NCBI GenBank assembly: GCA_934101625.1
Contig: CAKORV010000037.1
Span: forward strand, 1-8,430
Length of the DNA: 8,430 nt
From: an uncultured Bacilli bacterium
GTDB taxonomy: Bacteria > Bacillota_I > Bacilli_A > RF39 > UBA660
Direction of reading: 5' to 3'
In this document: positions 1 to 4,798 of the stretch, one piece after another
How the letters are laid out: every line of letters starts with the position of its first letter
Numbering within the stretch: the stretch's first letter is position 1
Made by a program: the position numbers and the translations under genes
The notes under the pieces: generated by a model
What the model was told of the DNA's origin: nothing
Database searches by the model: none
Seen by the model: the letters and a program-made list of their open reading frames with translations, nothing else

Positions 1-31
1 AAAAAATATATAGACTTGTGCCTATATATTT
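1..31 (-). terminator. Rho-independent terminator at the window edge
   Basis: Bases 4-13 and 22-31 form a perfect 10-bp stem around the 8-nt loop 14-21. Read on the minus strand, the stem runs straight into a T-tract (the A-run at 1-6). The stem is nearly all A/T with one G-C pair at the loop, so it is weak thermodynamically, but the shape is that of an intrinsic terminator. It lies 29 nt past the stop of the small reading frame at 60-125 and would end that transcript. The plus strand has only a few T after the stem, so minus is the favoured direction. Confidence 0.55.
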
Positions 32-59
32 AATTTCACGAAAAAACTATGAGAGATAA

Positions 60-125
60 CTAATAAATTACCCCCCCACATAACAAACAATTGTTGTTAC
101 AGTTTGAGTTTTCCAATATTCTCAT
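60..125 (-). CDS. Possible 21-aa Cys-rich small protein or radical-SAM N-terminal remnant
   Basis: Minus-strand reading frame ATG at 125-123 to TAG at 62-60, 21 residues. The core is N-C-N-N-N-C-L-L-C-G-G, so the cysteines are spaced CxxxCxxC, the spacing that binds the [4Fe-4S] cluster in radical SAM enzymes; the residues just before (R-I-L-E-N-S-N) also resemble the strand that precedes it there. A complete AAAGGAG Shine-Dalgarno lies at 144-138, 12 nt before the ATG, which is rather long. An in-frame TAA sits directly after that site, so the frame cannot begin further upstream. A promoter (188-160) and a terminator (31-1) bracket it. A run of seven G codes the end of the motif; neither other frame stays open far (one gives TAA at once, the other TAG inside the terminator stem). 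It could be a genuine metal-binding microprotein, a decayed radical-SAM 5' end, or chance. The sequence is too short for a confident family call. Confidence 0.38.
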   Translation of the reverse strand: MRILENSNCNNNCLLCGGVIY

Positions 126-159
126 AGTTTTGTCTTACTCCTTTATATTTTATGCCTTA

Positions 160-188
160 ATTTTACCAAATTACTTTGTTGCGTTCAA
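160..188 (-). promoter_or_regulatory. Sigma-A-type promoter for the small frame at 60-125
   Basis: On the minus strand TTGAAC (188-183) and TAAAAT (165-160) are separated by exactly 17 nt, each one or two bases from the consensus hexamers. Initiation would fall near 153, leaving a leader of about 28 nt that contains the AAAGGAG at 144-138. In DNA this AT-rich, -10 matches are common, so the support comes from the spacing plus the downstream ribosome binding site. Confidence 0.5.
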
Positions 189-270
189 GTACTTTGAATT
201 AGTTTTCTACGTAATTTTTAAGAATATCAAAATTGATTTTGTAGTTCATACTAATTTCATATCTTTTTCT

Positions 271-312
271 GACAATTACACTGAAATTATGTTAATTTTC
301 AGTGTAGTTGTT
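271..312. repeat. 15-bp inverted repeat of unknown role
   Basis: Arms 272-286 and 297-311 are complementary over 15 positions with a single G-T wobble (276/307), around a 10-nt centre. Neither strand has a T-tract directly after the arms (the plus-strand T-run starts at 320), so this is not a good intrinsic terminator. It lies between the terminator of the ytxH operon and the promoter at 188-160. It could be a protein-binding operator or an RNA structural element. Otherwise I see no gene in 189-339; a hydrophobic plus-strand frame there looks spurious. Confidence 0.5.
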
Positions 313-339
313 AAAGAGATTTTTTATAATAAAAAGTAT

Positions 340-391
340 AAAAAAAGAGATACAATCTAACTATCACATCAGTAAGACTACATCTCTTATA
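340..391 (-). terminator. Terminator of the lipoprotein-ytxH operon
   Basis: On the minus strand the RNA begins AAGAGAU (388-382) and ends AUCUCUU (351-345), followed by a U-tract (346-340). Between these the pairing continues through several G-U wobbles, giving about 14 stem pairs, then a mismatch, three more pairs and an 8-nt loop near 364-371. The hairpin begins about 25 nt after the ytxH stop codon, so it ends the four-gene operon. Because many pairs are wobbles, the plus-strand RNA would fold less well, which supports minus-strand polarity. Confidence 0.8.
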
Positions 392-413
392 TTTATAATA
401 CAAACCATTCTAT

Positions 414-893
414 TTATTTTTTTGATTTTGCTTTACTATTTTTATGTTGTGTTTTAGAAACAGACTTAGTTTCTTCTTTCTTATTTGTTTTTTCTTCTTC
501 TTCTAATTTTGTTACAACTTGTTTAGCAGCTTTTAATGCAACATCTTTAGCTTCTTTAACTGCATTTTCAACTACAGGAGTTGCTGCTTCTTTAGCATAA
601 TCATATAATTCATTTGCTTTCTTCTCTATTTTTTTAGCTTGATTTTTAGCAATACTTAAAGCTTTTTCTTTATCAAGATCTTCAACTTCCATTCTAAGTT
701 CTTCAACACTTTGAATTATACTTGCTTTTACATCTTCTGGATCTATTGCCTTAACTTTATCTAAAACATTATCTAGTTTTTCTTTTAATTCCTTTCTAGT
801 TTTACTTCCTTCTTGTGGTGCGAATAAAAGCGCTGCTCCTGCTCCTATACCTAAACCTAATAAGAATTTACCAAATCCATTTTTTTTACTCAT
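414..893 (-). CDS. ytxH: YtxH domain-containing membrane-anchored protein
   Basis: A 159-aa YtxH-family protein of unknown molecular role; Bacillus homologues are general-stress proteins encoded beside ytxG. Residues 6-25 are a Gly/Ala-rich hydrophobic segment ending in F-A-P-Q-E-G-S, the family hallmark, followed by the basic turn K-T-R-K-E-L. Residues 32-130 are predicted amphipathic helix with Ala/Lys/Glu repeats such as A-A-K-Q and V-K-E-A-K, rather like LEA or apolipoprotein-type helices. The tail, 131-159, is disordered and Lys-rich. I start at ATG 893-891, preceded at good spacing by AAAGGGTGA; a GTG nine bases upstream would sit against the ribosome binding site. The start overlaps the DUF948 stop by 8 nt (ATGAGTAA), implying translational coupling. 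It is the last gene of the operon. The family call is confident; the gene symbol rests on the family and the DUF948 neighbour. Confidence 0.85.
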   Translation of the reverse strand: MSKKNGFGKFLLGLGIGAGAALLFAPQEGSKTRKELKEKLDNVLDKVKAIDPEDVKASIIQSVEELRMEVEDLDKEKALSIAKNQAKKIEKKANELYDYAKEAATPVVENAVKEAKDVALKAAKQVVTKLEEEEKTNKKEETKSVSKTQHKNSKAKSKK

Positions 894-1185
894 AAATCTC
901 ACCCTTTCTTCTTTTCTTATTTTTACTTTCTTTCTTATTAAATACTTTCCTTACAAGTCCCATCATAGAACTAGTTAATGCCTCTCCAATTGCGCCAAAT
1001 CTATTAGTTGTCATTTCTATCACATTAAATAATCCATCTAAACTTTCTGCTTTCTTAGTTACATTATCAACTAAATAATCAATTTTAGTTAATGTCCCAA
1101 TTAATTTTATGCAAAGTACTATTAATGCTATGATTAGTACTATCAAACCTACAAATACTAATACTTTTAATGCTTCTTCTAACAT
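886..1185 (-). CDS. ytxG: DUF948 family membrane protein (YtxG-like)
   Basis: A 99-aa protein with one N-terminal membrane helix at residues 7-30 (leucine, isoleucine and valine runs), then a helical segment 31-80 containing the D-x-L-V-D-N-V-T-K-K pattern typical of DUF948, and a very basic C-terminus (K-N-K-K-R-R-K). The long-helix form suggests a membrane-tethered coiled coil on the cytoplasmic face or at the envelope. In Bacillus subtilis ytxG and ytxH are adjacent and stress-induced; the same order is kept here, which strengthens both calls. It starts at ATG 1185-1183, overlapping the preceding stop by 1 nt (TAATG), with GAGGGAG just upstream. It is slightly shorter than typical Bacillus YtxG. 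The biochemical function is unknown. Confidence 0.8.
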   Translation of the reverse strand: MLEEALKVLVFVGLIVLIIALIVLCIKLIGTLTKIDYLVDNVTKKAESLDGLFNVIEMTTNRFGAIGEALTSSMMGLVRKVFNKKESKNKKRRKGEIYE

Positions 1186-2114
1186 TATTCTCCCTCTTTC
1201 TCTTCATACATTGAATCTATTAAATTAAATAAATCATGTTCTAAAGTTTTATCTTCTAAATCTTCTTTACTTGTTATATCTGACTTTACTTCTTTAGTAG
1301 ATTCTTCATCTAGTTCTTTTCTAACAAAAGTTTTTATATCTTTCTTATCTTCTTCATCTTCTTCTATTTTATCTTTTATTAGTTCTTCTATTTCTCCTAT
1401 TGAAACATTTCTATTACCTTCTATTTCATTAAGTAAATCTTCTATGCTTTTAGAATTATTATCTTCAACAGTTTTTTCTACTTCATCCAATGTCTTAGAT
1501 ATTTCTTCATGTTTACTTCCAATATTAGATAGTGTATTTTCTAATTCATCTTCTAATGTACCATATGCTTTTCTTCTAACTGAATCATAATTCATCTCAG
1601 AAGTTTTATGATGAACTGGTTCTTCATATTTCTTTTGTCTTTCTTTTAATTCCTCTTTAGTATAATTATCATCTAATATACCATATACCGGACTTATTAT
1701 TGGACTAGGTTTAAAGACTTTTTCTGGAGTAGAAGGTTTCTCTACTTCTCTTCTACTACTAGTATTAGTACTATATCTATCATTAAATCTATCACTAAAT
1801 TTATCAAGTTTACTTTCTTTTGGTTCAGCCTTTTTACTTCTTTCCATTTCTAAAGCATTAACTCTAGATCTTGTTTTAATTGGTTCTTCATCTTCATCAT
1901 CTAAAATAGGAAATTTAAATGTATTTTCTGTTTTAAATAATTCTCTTTCAGTATAAATAGGTTTTATTGAAGGCTCTTCTACTTTTGGTTCTTCCTTCTT
2001 AATAATTTTTACTTCTTCAATTTTAGGTTTTTCTTCCTTTTTTACCTCTTGCTCAGGTACTTCTACTATTTCTTCATCATAGAATATATTTTTTATTTTT
2101 CCAAATAATCCCAT
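1185..2114 (-). CDS. Acidic, largely disordered protein with repeated short motifs
   Basis: A 309-aa protein dominated by Glu, Lys and Asp, with no signal peptide or membrane helix, so probably cytoplasmic. The N-terminus (M-G-L-F-G-K-I-K-N-I-F-Y) is a hydrophobic/basic amphipathic stretch, resembling a membrane-targeting helix such as that at the start of SepF, but no SepF core follows. A striking uncharged island at residues 134-151 reads P-S-P-I-I-S-P-V-Y-G-I-L-D-D-N-Y; related pieces occur at 69-75 (P-I-L-D-D-E-D) and 184-190 (Y-G-T-L-E-D-E). From memory, similar S-P-V-Y-G-I-L-D segments occur in hypothetical proteins of Bacilli, but I cannot name a family. Residues 186-309 are largely acidic helix or coiled coil. 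The start has AGAGG six bases upstream. It sits between the lipoprotein (15-nt gap) and DUF948 (1-nt overlap), suggesting an envelope or division scaffold; that role is inference. Confidence 0.75.
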   Translation of the reverse strand: MGLFGKIKNIFYDEEIVEVPEQEVKKEEKPKIEEVKIIKKEEPKVEEPSIKPIYTERELFKTENTFKFPILDDEDEEPIKTRSRVNALEMERSKKAEPKESKLDKFSDRFNDRYSTNTSSRREVEKPSTPEKVFKPSPIISPVYGILDDNYTKEELKERQKKYEEPVHHKTSEMNYDSVRRKAYGTLEDELENTLSNIGSKHEEISKTLDEVEKTVEDNNSKSIEDLLNEIEGNRNVSIGEIEELIKDKIEEDEEDKKDIKTFVRKELDEESTKEVKSDITSKEDLEDKTLEHDLFNLIDSMYEEKEGE

Positions 2115-2129
2115 AATACACCTCTTTCT

Positions 2130-2756
2130 TTAATTGGTTTCTCCATTATACTTATCATAATCATAAACATCCAATATATTTTTCTTTTGACTATTATTAT
2201 TTGGTTTCTTTATTTCATAAGCTGTTTCTTTAGAATTTAAATCACCAGTACTAATAAAATTTTCTATAACTTTATCATTATATTTCATAGAAGAAAGTAT
2301 TATAATTGAATTAACTACTGCTGGCTTTAATTCATATTCTTTTACTTGTACCTCTACATAACTATAATTATACATCATTTTTATATAAAAGTAATTATTT
2401 TTTCCTTCCTTTATTTCTAAAAAACCTAATTTATCATCATATTTAAAACTTTTACTAAGTACTAAATCTGGATTAATACTATATGTATGTTCATATTTAT
2501 TATAATAACCATTTATATCAACATTTAAATAGTAAAAATTTCCATTATTTAATAATATATGATTAAAATCTTCATCTTTCATTAATGAAAAATCTCTAGG
2601 TTTATAATATTTAAACCCTTTACCTAAGGTATTATAATGAGTTTTACTTGCATTTAAAGTATTCATAACTAGACTTTCATACGATTCATTACTTGTCACA
2701 CTTGTAGTACATCCAACTAATAATAAACTAGAAAGTATAATTATAATTTTCTTCAT
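2130..2756 (-). CDS. Putative secreted lipoprotein, unknown function
   Basis: A 208-aa protein with a lipoprotein signal peptide: M-K-K, a hydrophobic core of I/L (residues 4-14), then the lipobox L-V-G-C with lipidated Cys16 and a Thr/Ser-rich linker. The mature part is rich in Tyr, Asn and Lys and reads like alternating beta strands (for example N-G-N-F-Y-Y-L-N-V-D-I and N-N-Y-F-Y-I-K-M-M-Y). It has no other Cys and no catalytic motif I recognise. The C-terminal 35 residues look disordered. It would be anchored to the outer face of the membrane by Lgt/Lsp processing. It is first in the four-gene operon, with an extended -10 promoter upstream and a GGGTGA ribosome binding site seven bases before the ATG. 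Lipoprotein status is confident; function is unknown. Confidence 0.82.
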   Translation of the reverse strand: MKKIIIILSSLLLVGCTTSVTSNESYESLVMNTLNASKTHYNTLGKGFKYYKPRDFSLMKDEDFNHILLNNGNFYYLNVDINGYYNKYEHTYSINPDLVLSKSFKYDDKLGFLEIKEGKNNYFYIKMMYNYSYVEVQVKEYELKPAVVNSIIILSSMKYNDKVIENFISTGDLNSKETAYEIKKPNNNSQKKNILDVYDYDKYNGETN

Positions 2757-2780
2757 TCAGTTTCACCCACTTCTATACTA

Positions 2781-2789
2781 ATTATAACA
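2781..2789 (-). promoter_or_regulatory. Extended -10 promoter of the lipoprotein operon
   Basis: The minus strand reads TGT TATAAT (2789-2781), a perfect extended -10 element. No good -35 hexamer lies 16-18 nt upstream, as expected for extended -10 promoters, and A-rich DNA that could act as an UP element lies beyond. Initiation near 2774 leaves a leader of about 18 nt with GGGTGA at 2768-2763. Confidence 0.6.
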
Positions 2790-2830
2790 AATATTTCCAT
2801 AATTTCCTAGTGTCTTTTTTATGTTTTTTA

Positions 2831-2875
2831 TTTTACATAATTTTACATTAAAATTTAATTACTTTTACATAATTT
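2831..2875. repeat. 13-bp direct repeat straddling the end of trmB
   Basis: The 13-mer ttttacataattt occurs exactly at 2831-2843 and 2863-2875, with a partial third copy (ttttacatt) at 2841-2849. One copy encodes the N-Y-V-K near the TrmB C-terminus; the other is just past its stop codon. It looks like a short duplication or low-complexity drift of the gene end. I see no convincing trmB terminator in 2757-2847. Confidence 0.55.
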
Positions 2876-3465
2876 ATGTTTTTACCTTTGTTAATAAATT
2901 TACATTCATATTCTGTTCTAATCTTATCAAAATAATTAGTAGATTTTTTTAAAATAAAATATCTATGTTCTTTAAACATATCCACACTATAAGAAAATAA
3001 TTCATCATTATCTGTTTTTTGTTCAATTACCTTTAATCCTTTAAATAATTTATCATATTTATTTAGAAATACATCACTTGTAAGTCTTCTTTTAGCATGT
3101 CTTTTTTTAGGCCAAGGATCACTAAAATTTAAATATATTTTACTAATTTCTTTATCAAATATATTATCTATATTATTAGCATCTACACATATAATCTTTA
3201 TATTAGTTAGATTTTCTTCTTCAATTGTTTTTATTGCATTTAAAAGTACACTAGGATATTTTTCTACACCAATATAATTAATATTTCTATGTTTTCTGGC
3301 ATTTTCAATTAAAAAACTTCCTTTACCCATACCTATTTCTATATAGATTTTATTATTATTTTTAAATACATTCTTCCATTTACCTTTATATAATTCAGGA
3401 CTTTTTATAACTATTTTACTATTTTCTACTATTTCTTCTGAACCTTTAATATGTTTTAATCTCAT
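2848..3465 (-). CDS. trmB: tRNA (guanine-N7-)-methyltransferase TrmB
   Basis: TrmB uses S-adenosylmethionine to make 7-methylguanosine at position 46 of the tRNA variable loop. The 205-aa protein matches the family end to end: K-G-K-W near 27-30, SAM motif I E-I-G-M-G-K-G at 43-49, G-V-E-K at 66-69, V-D-A-N at 94-97, the signature F-S-D-P-W-P-K-K-R-H with following K-R-R-L at 114-128, K-T-D-N at 150-153, and T-E-Y-E at 184-187. I start at ATG 3465, giving M-R-L-K-H as in Bacillus TrmB; an in-frame codon nine residues upstream lies before the predicted transcription start, so it is unlikely. GTGGGTGA precedes the chosen ATG. The gene has its own promoter and is divergent from the 100-aa gene. 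Confidence 0.97.
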   Translation of the reverse strand: MRLKHIKGSEEIVENSKIVIKSPELYKGKWKNVFKNNNKIYIEIGMGKGSFLIENARKHRNINYIGVEKYPSVLLNAIKTIEEENLTNIKIICVDANNIDNIFDKEISKIYLNFSDPWPKKRHAKRRLTSDVFLNKYDKLFKGLKVIEQKTDNDELFSYSVDMFKEHRYFILKKSTNYFDKIRTEYECKFINKGKNINYVKVIKF

Positions 3466-3481
3466 TTTTTCACCCACATCC

Positions 3482-3510
3482 ATTATACACACTTTTTAGT
3501 TATTTGTCAT
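3482..3510 (-). promoter_or_regulatory. Promoter of trmB
   Basis: Minus strand ATGACA (3510-3505) and a perfect TATAAT (3487-3482) are 17 nt apart. Initiation near 3475 gives a leader of only about 10 nt containing the GGGTGA ribosome binding site. The -35 box shares bases with the plus-strand -10 at 3510-3515. Confidence 0.68.
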
Positions 3511-3531
3511 ATAATAATTACGAAACGGGGG
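3510..3531 (+). promoter_or_regulatory. -10 box and ribosome binding site of the 100-aa gene
   Basis: The plus strand has TATAAT at 3510-3515 and GGGGG at 3527-3531, the latter six bases before ATG 3538. No clear -35 lies 17 nt upstream, where the trmB -10 sits instead, so this promoter may be weaker or depend on a factor. The two promoters are back to back and overlap. Confidence 0.48.
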
Positions 3532-3537
3532 AATTTT

Positions 3538-3840
3538 ATGAAAGGAAATAGAGATATGGTTTATGGAAATTATAATATGGGTGCTTACAGCGAACCACAA
3601 TTTATACCACCACAAGGATATAATATAAATACACAATATCAAGCATATGGTCCTAATGTAATGATACCAAATACAAATAATAACGTAAGTTATGGAAATT
3701 ATCAAGATGATTATGATAATAGAATAAGTAAGTTAGAAAGACAAATAAGAAATCTAGATGCAAGACTAAAAAAATTAGAAACTACTGGTAGTAATATTAC
3801 AGACGATACTATAGTTGATTCTAATTTATATATGATTTAA
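3538..3840 (+). CDS. Asn/Tyr/Pro/Gly-rich protein with C-terminal coiled coil, unknown function
   Basis: A 100-aa protein, the only credible plus-strand gene in the window. Residues 1-60 are low complexity and disordered, rich in Asn, Tyr, Gln, Gly and Pro (Q-F-I-P-P-Q-G-Y, Q-A-Y-G-P-N), with a repeated Y-G-N-Y at 9-12 and 52-55. Residues 60-82 form a short heptad coiled coil (I-S-K-L-E-R-Q-I-R-N-L-D-A-R-L-K-K-L-E). The tail 83-100 is short and acidic. It has no Cys, signal peptide or membrane helix. This tyrosine- and asparagine-rich layout with an oligomerising helix is reminiscent of spore-coat or assembly proteins, but I cannot assign a family. The start is supported by GGGGG six bases upstream and a -10 at 3510-3515. 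Base composition matches its neighbours. Confidence 0.8.
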   Translation: MKGNRDMVYGNYNMGAYSEPQFIPPQGYNINTQYQAYGPNVMIPNTNNNVSYGNYQDDYDNRISKLERQIRNLDARLKKLETTGSNITDDTIVDSNLYMI

Positions 3841-3851
3841 ATTTTTAAATA

Positions 3852-3911
3852 AAAAATGTAAGATATAGAGTTTATTCTAAAATAGATATTTACTTTATAA
3901 ATTACATTTTA
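3852..3911. terminator. Possible bidirectional terminator between convergent genes
   Basis: Arms 3853-3861 and 3902-3910 are perfectly complementary (9 bp), enclosing about 40 nt that can form an alternative hairpin (3858-3866 with 3886-3893, one bulge). The plus strand leaves the outer stem into TTTTA-TTTATT and the minus strand into T-rich DNA, as expected between the ends of two convergent genes. The loop is large, so the assignment is tentative. Confidence 0.35.
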
Positions 3912-3915
3912 TTTA

Positions 3916-4428
3916 TTATAATTGTTTACTTAAAGCTTTTCTTTTTTCTTCAATTATATTTATAAATTCATTTTGCAAATCACTAAACGAATTTATATTA
4001 TTAATACTAGAAAGTAATTTATTATTAATTTCTTTGCATAAACTTGCTAATTCTGTATATGATGCTGGATTGAAATTTCTTACAATACTATCTACTGCTT
4101 CATTAACAATACATATCTTAAAACTATCACTCACATAACTAGGTATAAATTTTGTAACTATAGGATATACGTCTATTAAATTATTATAATTCTCATCATT
4201 TAATTTTTTTATTAATATTGTCCTACCACAAAGGTAACAATAACTTCTAACGAAATACTTAGTTTTTTTAACTTTTTCATAATGAATTAAAAACATTACA
4301 TTATGTCCACACATATTATCTAATTCTCTTATTTCTTTATCAATATTTTTAGTTAACCTTCTCTTCTTTTCCTCTAATTCTTTTCTCTTATTTAAAAATT
4401 TTTCTCTTTCTTTAGTAAAATCTTTCAT
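3916..4428 (-). CDS. Unknown protein with coiled-coil N-terminus and CxH...CxxC motif
   Basis: A 170-aa protein I do not recognise. Residues 4-38 are a highly charged helix or coiled coil (R-K-E-L-E-E-K-K-R-R-L). Next come C40-G-H42 and, after a 21-residue spacer likely to form beta strands (V-M-F-L-I-H-Y and K-Y-F-V-R-S-Y), C64-Y-L-C67-G-R. This C-x-H...C-x-x-C-G arrangement suggests a small zinc knuckle or ribbon. Residues 75-170 are mostly helical, with no membrane segment. It has its own strong promoter (4479-4451), with AGGAG 5-9 bases before the ATG, and is monocistronic. A nucleic-acid or protein-binding role is only inference from the zinc-like motif and basic N-terminus. Confidence 0.78.
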   Translation of the reverse strand: MKDFTKEREKFLNKRKELEEKKRRLTKNIDKEIRELDNMCGHNVMFLIHYEKVKKTKYFVRSYCYLCGRTILIKKLNDENYNNLIDVYPIVTKFIPSYVSDSFKICIVNEAVDSIVRNFNPASYTELASLCKEINNKLLSSINNINSFSDLQNEFINIIEEKRKALSKQL

Positions 4429-4450
4429 AATATCTCCTTTATTGAGTTTT

Positions 4451-4479
4451 ATTATAAAAAGATAAATACCTTAAGTCAA
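4451..4479 (-). promoter_or_regulatory. Strong sigma-A promoter of the 170-aa gene
   Basis: Minus strand TTGACT (4479-4474) and TATAAT (4456-4451), spacer 17 nt: the best consensus match in the window. Initiation near 4444 leaves a leader of about 16 nt containing AAAGGAG. The -35 starts one base after the T-tract of the preceding gene's terminator. Confidence 0.8.
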
Positions 4480-4502
4480 GAAAAAAAGTTCAATTAAGAA
4501 CT
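4480..4502 (-). terminator. Terminator of the spoVIF-family gene
   Basis: Minus-strand stem AGTTC/GAACT (4502-4498 with 4491-4487), loop of 6, followed by a run of six T (4486-4481). The stem contains the TAG stop codon of the SpoVIF-family gene (4503-4501). The 5-bp stem is short, so termination may be incomplete. Confidence 0.55.
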
Positions 4503-4740
4503 ATACATATTTGTCTATATTAGTTGGAACTTTATCATTAATTACCATTTCTATAATTTTATCTTCTTTTTCTTTACTAACTTCTTTTCCAGTTATTTCA
4601 CTTATTTCACTTATAATACTCCTTAAATTATCTTCATTTTTAAAATCTCCATTTTGTAGTTTTCTTGCTAAATTAATAATAGTATCTTTATTAACTTTAG
4701 TTTTCTTTTCTATCCTTTCAAACAAATCATCATTAGACAT
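4501..4740 (-). CDS. SpoVIF-family (stage VI sporulation protein F-like) small protein
   Basis: A 79-aa protein matching the small helical SpoVIF/YjcC family: an N-terminal F-x-x-I-E-K-K-T-K-V-N pattern (residues 7-17), then A-R-K-L-Q-N-G-D-F-K-N-E-D-N-L-R (25-40), I-S-E-I-S-E-I-T-G-K-E-V-S-K-E-K-E-D-K-I-I-E-M (42-64), and a short tail. In Bacillus, SpoVIF acts in spore-coat assembly with GerE, but relatives occur widely in small-genome Bacilli where that role is doubtful. I start at ATG 4740, eight bases after GAGG; an in-frame GTG three codons upstream falls within the ribosome binding site. It has its own promoter and terminator. Family membership is judged by pattern from memory; a sporulation role in this organism is not shown. 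Confidence 0.72.
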   Translation of the reverse strand: MSNDDLFERIEKKTKVNKDTIINLARKLQNGDFKNEDNLRSIISEISEITGKEVSKEKEDKIIEMVINDKVPTNIDKYV

Positions 4741-4758
4741 TTTCCCCACCTCTAGAGT

Positions 4759-4787
4759 ATTATATGAAAAAAACGAATTTGTGTTAT
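4759..4787 (-). promoter_or_regulatory. Promoter of the spoVIF-family gene
   Basis: Perfect TATAAT at 4764-4759 with ATAACA (4787-4782; four of six consensus bases) 17 nt upstream. The -35 lies inside the loop of the preceding terminator hairpin. Initiation near 4752 leaves a leader of about a dozen bases, mostly the GAGGTGG ribosome binding site. Confidence 0.55.
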
Positions 4788-4798
4788 TCGCCTTTTCT
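4767..4798 (-). terminator. Terminator of the der operon
   Basis: Minus-strand core stem CGAAT/ATTCG (4790-4786 with 4778-4774), loop of 7, extended outward by two G-T wobbles and A-T pairs (AAAAGG against the T-run), followed by seven T (4773-4767). The stop codon of the 142-aa gene (4786-4784) lies at the top of the stem and in the loop. Confidence 0.75.

Noticed and set aside
60..125. A full radical SAM gene broken by a single frameshift at the G-run
   Set aside because: Both alternative frames also close within at most 60 bases, and a terminator follows, so one indel does not restore a long protein.
91..360. Plus-strand 89-residue hydrophobic reading frame with a TTG start
   Set aside because: It has no ribosome binding site, is T-rich low-complexity sequence, runs across an inverted repeat and ends inside the terminator of the ytxH operon.
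3496..3705. Minus-strand hydrophobic frame of 69 residues
   Set aside because: It is antisense to the 100-aa plus-strand gene and covers the divergent promoters; it has no start signals.
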